From Winogradskya humida (GTDB lineage Bacteria; Actinomycetota; Actinomycetes; Mycobacteriales; Micromonosporaceae): DNA of 64,000 nt. Below are positions 12,145-21,684 of the stretch, piece by piece. The translations under genes and the position numbers were made by a program. Numbering within the stretch: position 1 is the first letter of the stretch; each line of letters opens with the position of its first letter. Location: the NCBI RefSeq assembly GCF_016862215.1, contig NZ_BOMN01000027.1:62001-126000 (forward strand), read 5' to 3'. The notes under the pieces were generated by a model, which saw only the letters and a list, made by a program, of their open reading frames with translations, was not told the origin of the DNA and searched no databases.

Positions 12145-12771
12145 CTACTTGGAGTAGAGCTCGACGATCAACTGCTCCTGGACCTGCGTGTCGATGACAG
12201 CGCGCGCCGGGAGCGTGTGGATCAGGATCTTCATCTCGCTGGGGATCGGCTCCAGCCACGCCGGGGTGGGGCGCGAACCGGCCTGGGCCTGCGCGACGAC
12301 GAAGGGAGTCATTTCCTTCGACTTCTCGCGGACCTGGACGATGTCGTGCTCCTTGACCCGGTACGACGGGATGTCGACCTTCTGGCCGTTGACCAGCAGG
12401 TGACCGTGCTTCACCAGCTGGCGGGCCATGTCGCGGGACGCGGCGTAGCCGGCCCGGTAGACGACGTTGTCGAGACGGGACTCGAGGATCTGCAGCAGCA
12501 CCTCACCGGTCTTGCCCGGCTTGGTGACAGCTTCCTCGTAGTAACCGTGGAACTGCTTCTCGAGGACGCCGTACGTACGACGAGCCTTTTGCTTCTCGCG
12601 GTGCTGGAGAAGGTACTCGGTCTCCTTGGTCCGGCCGCGGCCGTGCTGCCCGGGCGGGAACGGCCGGGACTCGAACGGGCACTTCGGACCATCGCACTTG
12701 CTGCCCTTGAGGAACAGCTTCATCTTCTCGCGGCGGCAGCGCTTGCAGTCCGCCCCTGTGTAACGAGCCAT
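12145..12771 (-). CDS. rpsD: 30S ribosomal protein S4
   Basis: 208 aa from the ATG at 12771 (MARYTGADCKRCRREKMK). S4 nucleates 30S assembly. Four cysteines (CKRC plus SKCDGPKC, about residues 9-31) form the zinc-binding N-terminal motif of the C+ type. The S4 RNA-binding domain follows (LESRLDNVVYRAGYA and VKHGHLLVNGQKVDIPSY). The same frame stays open well upstream into rpsK, but that is not coding. Operon neighbour of rpsK and rpoA. Confidence 0.98.
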   Translation of the reverse strand: MARYTGADCKRCRREKMKLFLKGSKCDGPKCPFESRPFPPGQHGRGRTKETEYLLQHREKQKARRTYGVLEKQFHGYYEEAVTKPGKTGEVLLQILESRLDNVVYRAGYAASRDMARQLVKHGHLLVNGQKVDIPSYRVKEHDIVQVREKSKEMTPFVVAQAQAGSRPTPAWLEPIPSEMKILIHTLPARAVIDTQVQEQLIVELYSK

Positions 12772-12787
12772 TGCTTCTAACTCTCCC

Positions 12788-13195
12788 TTAGACCCGGCGA
12801 CGCTTCGGCGGACGGCATCCGTTGTGCGGCTGCGGCGTGACGTCGGAGATCTGCCCGACCTCGAGGCCGGCGGCCTGCAGCGAACGGATCGCGGTCTCCC
12901 GGCCGGAGCCGGGGCCCTTGACGAACACGTCGACCTTGCGCATGCCGTGCTCCATCGCCCGGCGAGCGGCGGCCTCGGCGGCCAGCTGCGCGGCGAACGG
13001 GGTCGACTTGCGGGAGCCCTTGAAGCCCACCTGGCCGGACGAGGCCCAGGAGATGACAGCACCGGTCGGGTCGGTGATCGACACGATGGTGTTGTTGAAG
13101 GTGCTCTTGATGTGCGCCTGCCCGTGGGCGACGTTCTTGCGTTCCTTGCGCCGGACCTTTTTGACAGGGGCCCCAGCGCGTGCCTTCGGTGGCAT
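12788..13195 (-). CDS. rpsK: 30S ribosomal protein S11
   Basis: 135 aa. S11 lines the 30S platform near the mRNA exit. It has a basic N-terminus ([20 protein letters not shown]), the core [16 protein letters not shown] and the conserved tail [18 protein letters not shown]. It lies 18 bases after rpsM and 16 before rpsD in the usual order. Confidence 0.98.
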   Translation of the reverse strand: MPPKARAGAPVKKVRRKERKNVAHGQAHIKSTFNNTIVSITDPTGAVISWASSGQVGFKGSRKSTPFAAQLAAEAAARRAMEHGMRKVDVFVKGPGSGRETAIRSLQAAGLEVGQISDVTPQPHNGCRPPKRRRV

Positions 13196-13213
13196 AAGTC
13201 TTCTGCGCTCCTA

Positions 13214-13594
13214 TTACTTCCGACCGGGCTTCTTCTTGCCAGCGACCGTGCGCTTCGGACCCTTACGGGTACGAGCGTTGGTCCGCGTCCGCTGTCCGTG
13301 GACGGGGAGCCCCCGGCGGTGGCGGATGCCGGCGTAGCAGCCGATCTCAACCTTGCGGCGGATGTCGGCGGCGACCTCGCGGCGCAGGTCGCCCTCAACC
13401 TTGAAATGGCCCTCGATGTAGTCGCGGAGCTGAACCAGCTCCTCGTCCGTGAGGTCCTTGGCGCGCTTGTTCAGGTCAATCTCGGTCGAGGTCAGCGCCT
13501 CGATCGAACGGGTCCGACCGATCCCGTAAATGTAAGTGAGCGCGATCTCCATCCGCTTGTCACGGGGAAGATCGACGCCGACGAGTCTTGCCAT
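13214..13594 (-). CDS. rpsM: 30S ribosomal protein S13
   Basis: 126 aa. S13 sits in the 30S head and forms inter-subunit bridges with 23S rRNA and L5. Recognised by [20 protein letters not shown] at the start, [10 protein letters not shown], and the basic tail [20 protein letters not shown], the part that contacts P-site tRNA. It begins the rpsM-rpsK-rpsD-rpoA-rplQ block and is preceded by a 174-base spacer after rpmJ. Confidence 0.98.
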   Translation of the reverse strand: MARLVGVDLPRDKRMEIALTYIYGIGRTRSIEALTSTEIDLNKRAKDLTDEELVQLRDYIEGHFKVEGDLRREVAADIRRKVEIGCYAGIRHRRGLPVHGQRTRTNARTRKGPKRTVAGKKKPGRK

Positions 13595-13768
13595 AAGTGG
13601 GCGTACTCCTCAGGTCTCTCACGGAGGTCTGTGCCCGTTCCGCTCCCACCTGCCCGGGTGGGCCCCGGCCTCCGACCGGGGGTGACGCCGCATGTCATCG
13701 CCAGGGCGATGAACTACGACGGGAACGCGCTTGTGCTGTGGTGCGGATCTGGCAGCGAGAGGCTGAAA

Positions 13769-13885
13769 TCAGCCCTGACGCTGCTTGTGGCGCGCGTCGG
13801 TCTTGCAGATGACCATGACGCGGCCGTGCCGCCGGATGACCCGGCAGTTGTTGCAGATCCGCTTGACGCTCGGCTTGACCTTCAC
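13769..13885 (-). CDS. rpmJ: 50S ribosomal protein L36
   Basis: 38 aa from a GTG at 13885 ([20 protein letters not shown] onward, ending [11 protein letters not shown]). It is the zinc-binding C+ form: CNNC, then VICK, then ARH supply three Cys and one His. It lies between infA and rpsM, its standard place. The short spacer to rpsM contains several GC-rich inverted repeats but no clear terminator. Confidence 0.96.
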   Translation of the reverse strand: MKVKPSVKRICNNCRVIRRHGRVMVICKTDARHKQRQG

Positions 13886-13932
13886 GGTTTGCCTTAACTC
13901 TCAGTCGGACGGGAACGATCCCCGCGACCCTG

Positions 13933-14154
13933 CTACTTGTAGCGGTAGACGATGCGCCCACGGGTCAGGTCGTACGGCGAAAGTTCTACGACGACCCGAT
14001 CCTCGGGAAGGATGCGGATGTAGTGCTGCCGCATCTTGCCGGAGATGTGAGCCAGCACCTTGTGACCATTGGCGAGCTCGACGCGGAACATAGCGTTCGG
14101 CAACGGCTCGATCACTCGGCCTTCGATCTCGATGGCTCCGTCTTTTTTGGGCAT
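13933..14154 (-). CDS. infA: Translation initiation factor IF-1
   Basis: 73 aa from ATG 14154 ([14 protein letters not shown]), the usual length. It is an S1/OB-fold protein that occupies the 30S A site during initiation. Blocks [20 protein letters not shown] and [13 protein letters not shown] identify it. An in-frame upstream extension is not family-like. A likely promoter lies about 150 bases upstream, so infA begins a new transcript separate from the DUF1707 genes. Confidence 0.97.
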   Translation of the reverse strand: MPKKDGAIEIEGRVIEPLPNAMFRVELANGHKVLAHISGKMRQHYIRILPEDRVVVELSPYDLTRGRIVYRYK

Positions 14155-14301
14155 GTCCTCCGCTACCTGTACATCGGGTTCTGGGGCAAGCTCACAACGT
14201 TCATCACGACCCCGTTTCCGGGGACGGACCAGCCGCGGCTCCGGCACCCATCAGAAGCGCTTGATGGACAGGCCGGAGTGGACGCTGTGCGCCAGCTAGC
14301 C

Positions 14302-14331
14302 AGTGTACGCGCGCCCCAGCATCGACACCAA
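14302..14331 (-). promoter_or_regulatory. Candidate sigma-A promoter of infA-rpmJ-rpsM
   Basis: Minus-strand TTGGTG (14326-14331) and TACACT (14302-14307), 18 bases apart, with the predicted start about 140 bases before infA. A 19-base element similar to one in the rpsJ and rpsL leaders lies 16 bases further upstream (14348-14366). Confidence 0.6.
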
Positions 14332-14386
14332 ACCGAGGCCCCCGTAACCCGGGGTCGGGTGTGTCGACGGTGCTCAAAATCGGACT

Positions 14387-14953
14387 TCAGGGCATCTTAT
14401 TCTCATGTTGGAGCGCTTTCCGCTCGCGCTTGAGCTGCTTCTGCTCCGCCTTGCGGGCCCGTTTGCGCTCTTCCTTGCGTGGCGTCCCCGTGACGAGGCC
14501 CATCGCCGAGACCCAGACCAGCACGACACCCCAGGGCCCCCCGACCCAGACCGGCCAGAAGTAGGTGAGCTGCCCGCTCGCGACACAGCTGAAGAGCCAG
14601 ATGACCGTAGTGATCCCCACCACGGCGACCCAGCTGGTCCAGACCTCGGTGAGCCAGCGCACGGTCGCGTCGCGGTCACTGACACCCTGAGCGGCCCGCG
14701 CAGTCGGTGCTGTCGGCGCGACCTTCGCGACAGGCCCGGTGGCAGGCAGATCGTGCAACAACGGACTCAGCTCGCCATAGGTCTTCGCGGCGTAAGCCTG
14801 CTGCAGGCGGTCGTCGTACTCGTGCAGATCGAGCCGGCCCTCATCCAGCGCAACCCGGAGCTGATCGGCGACGACCTGCCGATCGGCGTCCCCGGCCCTC
14901 ATCTCGTCCCGGCCCATGCGTTCCAGCATGACAGCGCGACGCTCGTCCGGCAT
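14387..14953 (-). CDS. DUF1707-domain membrane protein (copy 1)
   Basis: About 188 aa from ATG 14953; ATG 14989, overlapping the upstream gene, is an alternative. The N-terminal ~55-residue DUF1707 domain has the hallmark MRAGDADRQVVADQL and EGRLDLHEYDDRLQQAYAAK. A linker is followed by two transmembrane helices (WVAVVGITTVIWLFSCVA and a second around FWPVWVGGPWGVVLVWV) and a highly basic C-terminal tail (RKEERKRARKAEQKQLKRER). DUF1707 proteins are common in actinomycetes and their function is largely unknown. It is a diverged tandem copy of the next gene upstream. Confidence 0.85.
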   Translation of the reverse strand: MPDERRAVMLERMGRDEMRAGDADRQVVADQLRVALDEGRLDLHEYDDRLQQAYAAKTYGELSPLLHDLPATGPVAKVAPTAPTARAAQGVSDRDATVRWLTEVWTSWVAVVGITTVIWLFSCVASGQLTYFWPVWVGGPWGVVLVWVSAMGLVTGTPRKEERKRARKAEQKQLKRERKALQHENKMP

Positions 14954-14957
14954 CCGG

Positions 14958-15401
14958 CTATCGGCCGCGGTTACCGAACCTGCCGACAACCCCGAAGATG
15001 AGCGGAATGAGCATCCAGGCCGGCCAGAAGTAATTGAGCTCCCCCGACGCGAGTGAGGTCACGCCCCAGATGACGACGCAGACGAGGATCACGCCGCCGT
15101 AGGAGGCCACCCAGGGCGGTCCCGAGGGCTTGCGCATCTCCCCCACCTCGGAACCCGGGGTGGGCCCGGATGCCGGCGCCTTGGGTTGCTGCGGCGCGAC
15201 CTGAGCCCGCTGCACCGGAACCGTGCCCGGCAGGTCGGTGGTCAGACCCTCGAGATCACGGAAAGTTTTCGCAGCGTACGTCTGCTGCAGCCGCTCGTCG
15301 TACTCGTGCAGATCGAGCCGGCCCTCGTTGAGCGCCGCCTTCAAGGTCTCGGCGACAGCCTCACGATCGGCATCCCCGGCTCGCATGTCTTCACGCCCCA
15401 T
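14958..15401 (-). CDS. DUF1707-domain membrane protein (copy 2)
   Basis: 147 aa from ATG 15401 (MGREDMRAGDADREAVAETL). It shares the DUF1707 domain (NEGRLDLHEYDERLQQTYAA) and the two-helix membrane part (GGVILVCVVIWGVTSLASGE then FWPAWMLIPLIFGVVG) with its neighbour but lacks the long basic tail. The stop lies 4 bases before the likely start of copy 1, so the two are probably co-translated. The start is set by the domain boundary; a much longer open frame upstream overlaps map and is not real. Confidence 0.82.
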   Translation of the reverse strand: MGREDMRAGDADREAVAETLKAALNEGRLDLHEYDERLQQTYAAKTFRDLEGLTTDLPGTVPVQRAQVAPQQPKAPASGPTPGSEVGEMRKPSGPPWVASYGGVILVCVVIWGVTSLASGELNYFWPAWMLIPLIFGVVGRFGNRGR

Positions 15402-15547
15402 CCCCCAAGCATGACAGCCTCGACGTGGATCGCCAGCCCCAGCTACTCCGCACGGGCCGGCTTCTTCAATCGGGCACTGCGACCGGGCCTTGGGCAGGAT
15501 CGCGCCGCCGCGGCCGCCTGAGGGCCGCTGGGCGGTGTCAGGACCGG

Positions 15548-16402
15548 CTATTCCGCGAGGGAGTCGGCAGCGGGCTGGCGGGCGGTGACAAGATCGCCCA
15601 GCCGGGCGCGGCCGCCGTCCGGGGCCGTGGTCACCCAGACGCCGTCTTCGAGGATCGCCATCGTGTGCTCCACGTGCGCCGCCATCGAACGGTCGCGGGT
15701 GATGACCGTCCAGCCGTCGTCGAGCTCCACCGTGCGCGGGGAGCCCATGGTGATCATCGGCTCGATGGCCAGGCAGAGACCGGGCACGAGGCGCGGGCCC
15801 TTGCCGGGCTTGCCGTGGTTGAGCACGTGGGGGTCCTGGTGCATCTCCGTGCCGATGCCGTGGCCGCCGTACCCGTCGACGATGCCGTAACGGCCGGCCT
15901 TGCGGACGACCTTCTCGACATTGAAGGAGATGTCGGTGAGACGGCCTCGGCCGTTGGCGGCACCGCGCGCCGCGGCGGCGATGCCGGCCCACATGGAGTC
16001 CTCGGCGATCTCGGCCATCAGGAGCAGCTCGGGGTCGGTCTCGCCGACCCCGACGGTGATGGCCGAGTCGCCGTGCCAGCCGTTCAGGATGGCGCCGCAG
16101 TCGAGCGACAGCAGGTCGCCCTCCCGCAGCACCTGCCCGGTTGACGGGATGCCGTGCACGACCTGCTCGTTGACCGAGGCGCAGATCGAGGCGGGAAAAC
16201 CGTGGTAACCCTTGAACGACGGGGTCGCCCCCGCGTCACGGATCACCTTCTCCGCGATCGCGTCGAGATCACCGGTCGAGACGCCCGGGGCCACGGCCTC
16301 GCGCATCGCGTCCAGCGCGGCGGCGACGACGAGGCCGGCACCGCGCATGAGCTCGATCTGTTCGGGGGATTTCAGCTGGATGTCCAGCTGCTGGCGACGC
16401 AT
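15548..16402 (-). CDS. map: Methionine aminopeptidase, type I
   Basis: 284 aa pita-bread metalloenzyme removing initiator Met from nascent chains. Metal ligands are seen in LSLDCGAILNGWHGDSAIT (two Asp), GYGGHGIG (His), CLAIEPM (Glu) and HVEHTMAI (near the last Glu position, ILEDG region). The substrate His is in GYHGFPASICASVN. It follows adk with two bases between, the classical secY-adk-map order. Confidence 0.97.
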   Translation of the reverse strand: MRRQQLDIQLKSPEQIELMRGAGLVVAAALDAMREAVAPGVSTGDLDAIAEKVIRDAGATPSFKGYHGFPASICASVNEQVVHGIPSTGQVLREGDLLSLDCGAILNGWHGDSAITVGVGETDPELLLMAEIAEDSMWAGIAAAARGAANGRGRLTDISFNVEKVVRKAGRYGIVDGYGGHGIGTEMHQDPHVLNHGKPGKGPRLVPGLCLAIEPMITMGSPRTVELDDGWTVITRDRSMAAHVEHTMAILEDGVWVTTAPDGGRARLGDLVTARQPAADSLAE

Positions 16403-16404
16403 CT

Positions 16405-17058
16405 CTAGCCTCCGTACGACCGCAGCGCGTCGATCGCTCGCACCGTGACGTCCTCGACCGGGCCGGTCGCGTCTATTCCCACCAGCTTGCCCTGGGCGCC
16501 GTAGAAGTCGACCAGGGGCGCTGTCTTGTCCGCATATTCGACCAGGCGGTTGGCGATCGTCTCCGCCCGGTCGTCGTCACGCTGGAAGAGCTCGGAGCCA
16601 CACCTGTCACAGATGTTCTCCTTGCTCGTCGGGTCGAACTCGACGTGCCAGATCTTGCCGCAACCCCGGCAGGTACGCCGGCCGGACAGCCGCCGGATGA
16701 CCTCGTCGTCGTCGACCACGAGTTCCATCACGAGGTCGAGCGCCGTGCCGAGGTCGGCCAGCAGCTTGTCCAGTGCCGACGCCTGCGGGACGGTTCTCGG
16801 GAAACCGTCCAGCAGGAAGCCGTCCGTCGCGTCCGGCTCGGCGAGCCGGTCGCGAACCATGTTGATGGTCACCTCGTCCGGGACGAGGTTGCCCGCGTCC
16901 ATGTACCGCTTCGCTTCCAGCCCGAGCGGCGTGCCCTGCGACACGTTCGCCCGGAAGATGTCACCGGTCGAGATCTTCGGTACGGCGAGATGGGCAGCGA
17001 TGAACTCAGCCTGGGTCCCCTTGCCGGCCCCCGGAGGGCCCACCAGTACCAGCCGCAC
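16405..17058 (-). CDS. adk: Adenylate kinase
   Basis: 217 aa long-form enzyme interconverting AMP + ATP and 2 ADP. P-loop [10 protein letters not shown] at the start, AMP-binding region [12 protein letters not shown], and [13 protein letters not shown]. The LID domain carries a zinc-finger quartet, CRGCGKIW and ICDRCG, as in Gram-positive long adenylate kinases. It lies 74 bases after secY and is probably co-transcribed with it and map. Confidence 0.98.
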   Translation of the reverse strand: MRLVLVGPPGAGKGTQAEFIAAHLAVPKISTGDIFRANVSQGTPLGLEAKRYMDAGNLVPDEVTINMVRDRLAEPDATDGFLLDGFPRTVPQASALDKLLADLGTALDLVMELVVDDDEVIRRLSGRRTCRGCGKIWHVEFDPTSKENICDRCGSELFQRDDDRAETIANRLVEYADKTAPLVDFYGAQGKLVGIDATGPVEDVTVRAIDALRSYGG

Positions 17059-17132
17059 CTACATCGCCTCGCTTCGGTGAGAACGAGCCTCGCAAACCAC
17101 GGACGCGAGAGCCCCCCGGCTCCGCGCCCCCA

Positions 17133-18479
17133 CTACCGGAGGAACCCTTCGTAGTTGCGCTGCATCAACTGGCTCTCGATCTGCTTGACCGTCTCGAGAC
17201 CCACACCAACCATGATCAGCACCGCCGTACCGCCGAACGGGAAGTTCTGGTACTGCTTACTGTTCAGCCAGATGAAGAAGAAGTTAGGCAGAACCGAGAT
17301 CAGACCCAGATAAAGCGCACCCGGCAGCGTGATCCGGCTGAGGATGAAGTCCAGGTAGTCAGCAGTGGGCTTGCCCGGCCGGATGCCCGGCACGAATCCA
17401 CCGTACTTCTTCATGTTCTCCGCGACCTCGGTCGGGTTGAACGTGATCGACACGTAGAAGTACGTGAAGAAGATGATCATCAAGAAGTACGTGGTGATGT
17501 AGATCCAGTGGCTGGGGTTGGCCAGGTTGTTCTGGATCCACTGCTGGTAGCCCTTGAGGTTGTTCTGGTCGAAGAACTGCAGGTACAGCTGCGGCAGGTA
17601 GAGCAGCGAGGACGCGAAGATCACCGGGACGACACCGGCCTGGTTGACCTTGAGCGGGATGTACGTCGAGGTTCCGCCGTACATGCGCCGGCCGATCATG
17701 CGCTTCGCGTACTGCACCGGGATCCGGCGCTGGGCCTGCTCGATGAAGACGACCGCGGAGATGACCAGCAGCACCAGGACGATGACGAGCCAGAACTTGC
17801 CCCACCCGCTGCTCTCCTTGATCGTCCAACCCTCGCCGGGGAGGCGGGCGGCGATCGAGGTGAAGATCAGGACGGACATGCCGTTGCCGACACCGCGGTC
17901 GGTGATGAGCTCACCGAGCCACATGACCACACCCGTGCCGGCGGTCATCGTGATGACCAGCATGAGCAGCGTGAGCCAGAGCGGCAGCCCGGTGTTCTCC
18001 GGGACGATCTGGAGGTTGGCCTGGTCCTGCGGGCACGCGTTGGCGAAGAGCTGACCGGAGCGGGCCAGCGCGACGAACGCTGAGGACTGCAGGATCGCGA
18101 GACCCAGGGTCAGGTACCGGGTGTACTGGGTGATCTTCGCCTGGCCGGACTGGCCCTCCTTGCGGAGCTGCTCCAGCCGGGGGATGACGACGGTCAGCAG
18201 CTGCAGGATGATCGACGCCGTGATGTACGGCATGATGCCCAGCGCGAAGACCGAGAGTTGAAGGAGCGCGCCGCCGGAGAAGAGGTTCAGCAGGTTCAGG
18301 ACCCCGCCGCCGGCGTTCGAGCTGTTCACTGCTTCCAGACAGTTCTGGACGTTGGTGTAGGACACGCCTGGGCTGGGCAAAGTGGCGCCGAGCCGGTAGA
18401 CCGCGATGATCGCTACTGTGAACAGCAGTTTCTTGCGCAGGTCAGGCGTCCGGAACGCACTGGAAAAGGCGGAGAGCAA
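17133..18479 (-). CDS. secY: Sec translocon channel subunit SecY
   Basis: 448 aa, ten predicted transmembrane helices, forming the protein-export pore with SecE. The TTG at 18479 is chosen because AGGAGGAA lies six bases upstream and the protein then begins LLSAFSSAFRTPDLRKKLLF; an ATG at 18533 would add 18 residues and leaves that SD inside the gene. Conserved loops include the cytosolic FTYFYVSITFNPTEVAENMKK and KRMIGRRMYGG, which contact SecA and the ribosome, and the C-terminus SQLMQRNYEGFLR. Confidence 0.97.
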   Translation of the reverse strand: MLSAFSSAFRTPDLRKKLLFTVAIIAVYRLGATLPSPGVSYTNVQNCLEAVNSSNAGGGVLNLLNLFSGGALLQLSVFALGIMPYITASIILQLLTVVIPRLEQLRKEGQSGQAKITQYTRYLTLGLAILQSSAFVALARSGQLFANACPQDQANLQIVPENTGLPLWLTLLMLVITMTAGTGVVMWLGELITDRGVGNGMSVLIFTSIAARLPGEGWTIKESSGWGKFWLVIVLVLLVISAVVFIEQAQRRIPVQYAKRMIGRRMYGGTSTYIPLKVNQAGVVPVIFASSLLYLPQLYLQFFDQNNLKGYQQWIQNNLANPSHWIYITTYFLMIIFFTYFYVSITFNPTEVAENMKKYGGFVPGIRPGKPTADYLDFILSRITLPGALYLGLISVLPNFFFIWLNSKQYQNFPFGGTAVLIMVGVGLETVKQIESQLMQRNYEGFLR

Positions 18480-18711
18480 CTTCTTCCTCCTGCGCGAGGT
18501 GGCCGCCTGAAACCGGCGGATGGGGGTAGGCATCGGTCCGGACGACCGATATCCCTAGCTGGGAACGGACTTTAACAGCCTGACGTGCCTGTCGTTAGGC
18601 ACGGTCGCCGCTTGTGCAACACCCGGGGACGAAGAGCTATGCCGCAATTGCTGGAACTTTGCCGCCCGCCGGAGTGAAATAGCAGGTCAAACGCCACAAC
18701 GGGGATGCCGG

Positions 18712-18736
18712 CCGGGTATCGCGCTTGGATACCCGG
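18712..18736 (-). terminator. U-less terminator-like hairpin after rplO
   Basis: A perfect nine-base-pair stem CCGGGTATC / GATACCCGG with a seven-base loop begins about 20 bases after the rplO stop. There is no T-tract, as often in actinomycetes. The 232 bases from here to secY have no confident promoter that I can point to. Confidence 0.6.
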
Positions 18737-18756
18737 GCCAGCACCCCCGGCAGAAA

Positions 18757-19200
18757 TCACAGTTCGGTGGCGGAACCACCGGCTGCGGCGATCTTCTCCT
18801 TGGCCGACTCGCTGAACGCGTGCGCAGAGATCTGCAGCGCTACGCCACCCAGCTCGCCCGAGCCCAGAACCTTCACCAGCTGGCCACGACGGACCGCGCC
18901 GGCGTCGGCGAGCTCGAGCGGACCGACCTCGCCGCCGTTCGGGAACAGCTCGGCAAGCCGGTCCAGGTTGACGACCTGGAAGACGACCTTGTTCTTGTTC
19001 TTGAAGCCCTTGAGCTTCGGCAGGCGCATGTGGATAGGCATCTGCCCACCCTCGAACCGGGCCGGAACCTGGTAACGCGCCTTGGTGCCCTTGGTGCCTC
19101 GACCAGCGGTCTTTCCCTTGGAGCCTTCACCGCGACCCACACGGGTCTTCGCGGTCTTGGCACCGGGCGCCGGGCGAAGGTGGTGAACCTTGATCGCCAT
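18757..19200 (-). CDS. rplO: 50S ribosomal protein L15
   Basis: 147 aa, binding 23S rRNA late in large-subunit assembly. Identified by [20 protein letters not shown], the glycine-rich [17 protein letters not shown] and [18 protein letters not shown]. Its start overlaps the rpmD stop by one base (TAATG). Last gene of the spc ribosomal block before a hairpin and secY. Confidence 0.98.
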   Translation of the reverse strand: MAIKVHHLRPAPGAKTAKTRVGRGEGSKGKTAGRGTKGTKARYQVPARFEGGQMPIHMRLPKLKGFKNKNKVVFQVVNLDRLAELFPNGGEVGPLELADAGAVRRGQLVKVLGSGELGGVALQISAHAFSESAKEKIAAAGGSATEL

Positions 19201-19382
19201 TATTCGACCTCCTCGACACTGACGAGGTGGCTCACGGCGAAGATCATGCCCCGAATCTCGGGGCGGTCCTCCTTGACCACCACATCGTTGATCCGCTTCA
19301 GCCCGAGCGACCGCAGGGAGTCCCGCTGGTTCTGCTTACGGCCGATGCCGGACCTGAGCTGGGTGACCTTCAAGCGTGCCAT
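19200..19382 (-). CDS. rpmD: 50S ribosomal protein L30
   Basis: 60 aa from ATG 19382 ([20 protein letters not shown]). Small large-subunit protein with [20 protein letters not shown], typical of bacterial L30. Start and preceding rpsE stop share one base (TGATG), so reinitiation is likely. The frame is open upstream but not family-like. Confidence 0.97.
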   Translation of the reverse strand: MARLKVTQLRSGIGRKQNQRDSLRSLGLKRINDVVVKEDRPEIRGMIFAVSHLVSVEEVE

Positions 19383-20002
19383 CAGTGCACCGCCGCTTCC
19401 GCACGCGCCGCCAGCATGGCAGCGGGCGCGACGTCCTCGACGGGGAGACCACGGCGAGCCGCGACCTGCTCCGGCGACTCGAGACCCTTGAGGGCCGCGA
19501 CGGTCGCGTGCACGATGTTGATCGGGTTCGAGGAGCCGAGGCTCTTCGAGAGGATGTCGTGGATACCGGCACACTCCAGCACGGCGCGCACGGGGCCACC
19601 GGCGATAACACCGGTACCAGCCGACGCCGGCTTGAGGAGCACGACGCCCGCGGCGGCCTCGCCCGTGATCGGGTGCGGAATGGTCGCACCGATCCGCGGC
19701 ACCTTGAAGAAGTGCTTCTTGGCCTCCTCGACGCCCTTGGCGATAGCCGCGGGCACCTCCTTGGCCTTTCCGTAGCCGATGCCGACGGTGCCGTCGCCAT
19801 CGCCGACGATCACGAGGGCGGTGAAGCTGAAGCGACGACCACCCTTGACGACCTTCGCGACACGGTTGATCGCGACGACCCGCTCGAGATGCGGGGTCTT
19901 CTCGACGGGCGCGTTACCGCGACCGCCCTCACGGCGGTTGTCGCGGCGGCCACCTTCGTTGTTACCGCCGGACCCGCCGCCTCGGCGCTGCTGACCAGGC
20001 AT
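19382..20002 (-). CDS. rpsE: 30S ribosomal protein S5
   Basis: 206 aa. S5 supports decoding accuracy and contacts 16S helix 34. The core has [40 protein letters not shown] and the RNA-binding [21 protein letters not shown] 38-residue Gly/Arg/Asn-rich N-terminal extension ([20 protein letters not shown]) precedes it; such low-complexity extensions are usual in actinobacterial S5. Confidence 0.98.
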   Translation of the reverse strand: MPGQQRRGGGSGGNNEGGRRDNRREGGRGNAPVEKTPHLERVVAINRVAKVVKGGRRFSFTALVIVGDGDGTVGIGYGKAKEVPAAIAKGVEEAKKHFFKVPRIGATIPHPITGEAAAGVVLLKPASAGTGVIAGGPVRAVLECAGIHDILSKSLGSSNPINIVHATVAALKGLESPEQVAARRGLPVEDVAPAAMLAARAEAAVH

Positions 20003-20015
20003 TGGTCATTCCCTC

Positions 20016-20411
20016 CTAGAACTCGAGTCCGGCTTCGCGAGCAGCGTCCGCAAGTGCGGCGATGCGGCCCGCGTACTTGTTGCCGCCACGGTCGAAGACG
20101 ACCTTGGACACGCCCGCAGCCTTGGCCCGCTCGGCGAGCAGAGCGCCGACCTTGCCGGACAGCGCGCTCTTGTCACCCTCGGTGCCCCGCAGGGAGGCGT
20201 CGAGCGTGGAGGCAGAGGCCAGCGTGTGGCCCTTGAGGTCGTCGACGATCTGCGCGGTGATGTTCCGCGAGGACCGGGTGACGACCAGGCGCGGACGCTC
20301 GGCAGTGCCGCGGACGTTCTTCCGAACCCGGAAGTGCCGACGCGCCTTGCCGACGGCGCGCTTGGAGGCGACACCGCCGCCATTGCGGCGCTTGAGCAGC
20401 GTGGCGGTCAC
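20016..20411 (-). CDS. rplR: 50S ribosomal protein L18
   Basis: 131 aa 5S-rRNA-binding protein. [38 protein letters not shown] and the terminal [20 protein letters not shown] block are diagnostic. The start overlaps the rplF stop by four bases (ATGA), a coupled pair. Confidence 0.98.
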   Translation of the reverse strand: MTATLLKRRNGGGVASKRAVGKARRHFRVRKNVRGTAERPRLVVTRSSRNITAQIVDDLKGHTLASASTLDASLRGTEGDKSALSGKVGALLAERAKAAGVSKVVFDRGGNKYAGRIAALADAAREAGLEF

Positions 20412-20950
20412 TTCTTACCTGCCTTTCCAGCCTTGCGGCGGATGACCTCGCCCTGGTACTTGACGCCCTTGCCCTTGTAGGGCTCCGGCGGGCGGATCTT
20501 CCGGATGTTCGCGGCGACCTCGCCGACGAGCTGCTTGTCGATACCGGTGACCGTGAACTGCGTCGGCCGCTCGACCGAGAAGCTGATGCCGGCCGGCGCG
20601 ACCACGTTGACCGGGTGCGAGAAGCCCAGGGCGAACTCGAGGTCCTTGCCCTTGGCGGTCACGCGGTAACCGGTGCCGTTGATCTCGAGGGTCTTCTTGT
20701 AGCCCTCGGTCACTCCGACGATCATGTTCGCCACGAGGGTACGCGACAGGCCGTGCAGCTCCTTGGCCTTGCGCTCATCGTTGGGGCGGTTGACGTGCAG
20801 CTCGCCGTTGTCTGCCTTCTCGACCGTGATCGGTTCGGCTACGACGTGCGAGAGCTCGCCCTTGGGGCCCTTGACCTTGACGGTCTGGCCCGAAATCGTG
20901 ACATCGACGCCGGTCGGGACCGGGATCGACTTACGTCCAATTCGCGACAT
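20408..20950 (-). CDS. rplF: 50S ribosomal protein L6
   Basis: 180 aa from ATG 20950 ([19 protein letters not shown]). L6 sits near the sarcin-ricin loop and factor-binding site. Two repeated beta-rich domains end with [20 protein letters not shown], the conserved RNA-binding tail. An in-frame extension to 20995 crosses the rpsH boundary and is rejected. Confidence 0.98.
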   Translation of the reverse strand: MSRIGRKSIPVPTGVDVTISGQTVKVKGPKGELSHVVAEPITVEKADNGELHVNRPNDERKAKELHGLSRTLVANMIVGVTEGYKKTLEINGTGYRVTAKGKDLEFALGFSHPVNVVAPAGISFSVERPTQFTVTGIDKQLVGEVAANIRKIRPPEPYKGKGVKYQGEVIRRKAGKAGKK

Positions 20951-20963
20951 GTCTAAGTCTCCG

Positions 20964-21371
20964 TTACCAGACGAAGGCGAGGACTTCCCCGCCAACGCTC
21001 CGCTTGCGGGCCTGCCGGTCGGTCAGGAGGCCCTGGGACGTCGAGATGATCGCGACGCCCAGGCCGCCGAGCACCCGGGGGAGCTCGTCGGACTTGGCGT
21101 ACACCCGGAGACCGGGCTTGGACACGCGCTTGATCCCGGCGAGGCTGCGCTCGCGGCTCTGGCCGTACTTGAGTTCAACGACCAGGCGCTTGCCGACTTC
21201 GCCTTCCTCAGGCTCCTCGGCCGTCCAGGACGCGATGTATCCCTCTGCCTTGAGGACCTCGGCGATGTTCGCCTTGATCTTCGAGAAGGGCATCGTCACC
21301 TTGTCGTGATACGCCTGGTTGGCGTTTCGCAGACGCGTGAGCATGTCTGCGATCGGGTCCGTCATCGTCAT
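20964..21371 (-). CDS. rpsH: 30S ribosomal protein S8
   Basis: 135 aa. S8 binds the central domain of 16S rRNA and in other bacteria represses the spc operon. [20 protein letters not shown] at the start and [14 protein letters not shown] at the end, with [13 protein letters not shown], identify it. ATG 21365 two codons in is an equally possible start. A 125-base spacer with a CCGCCC/GGGCGG hairpin separates it from rpsN. Confidence 0.98.
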   Translation of the reverse strand: MTMTDPIADMLTRLRNANQAYHDKVTMPFSKIKANIAEVLKAEGYIASWTAEEPEEGEVGKRLVVELKYGQSRERSLAGIKRVSKPGLRVYAKSDELPRVLGGLGVAIISTSQGLLTDRQARKRSVGGEVLAFVW

Positions 21372-21496
21372 GGGTATTCGTCAACCTTTCTCGCCGGGGT
21401 TCCCAGGCTTGCGCCCGGGCCTACGGCGAAGCGGTATTTCTTAAGATCCAGCCTTCAGTCCGCCCAAGGGCGGTGGCGGGGCGGTTGGAAGGGGGG

Positions 21497-21682
21497 TTAC
21501 CAAGAAGCCTTGGATACGCCCGGGAGCTCGCCGCGGTGGGCCATGTCCCGGAGGCAGACCCGGCAGAGGCCGAATTTGCGGTAGACCGAGTGCGGGCGAC
21601 CGCACTTCTGGCACCGGGTGTAGGCCCGCACAGCGAACTTCGGCTTCGCGGCCGCCTTGATGATCAGGGCCTTCTTAGCCAT
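21497..21682 (-). CDS. rpsZ: 30S ribosomal protein S14, type Z (zinc-binding)
   Basis: 61 aa short S14 with an intact zinc ribbon: [20 protein letters not shown] gives two CxxC pairs. This is the standard housekeeping C+ form; a zinc-independent paralogue may exist elsewhere. It follows rplE with two bases between. Confidence 0.97.
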   Translation of the reverse strand: MAKKALIIKAAAKPKFAVRAYTRCQKCGRPHSVYRKFGLCRVCLRDMAHRGELPGVSKASW

Positions 21683-21684
21683 GC

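Noticed and set aside
12145..13398. A 417-residue frame including rpsD
   Set aside because: The part upstream of 12771 overlaps rpsK and rpsM out of frame; S4 starts at MARYTGAD.
18584..18603. CGTGCCT/AGGCACG hairpin upstream of secY, considered a terminator or riboswitch
   Set aside because: Seven base pairs, no T-tract, no conserved aptamer sequence; too weak to call.
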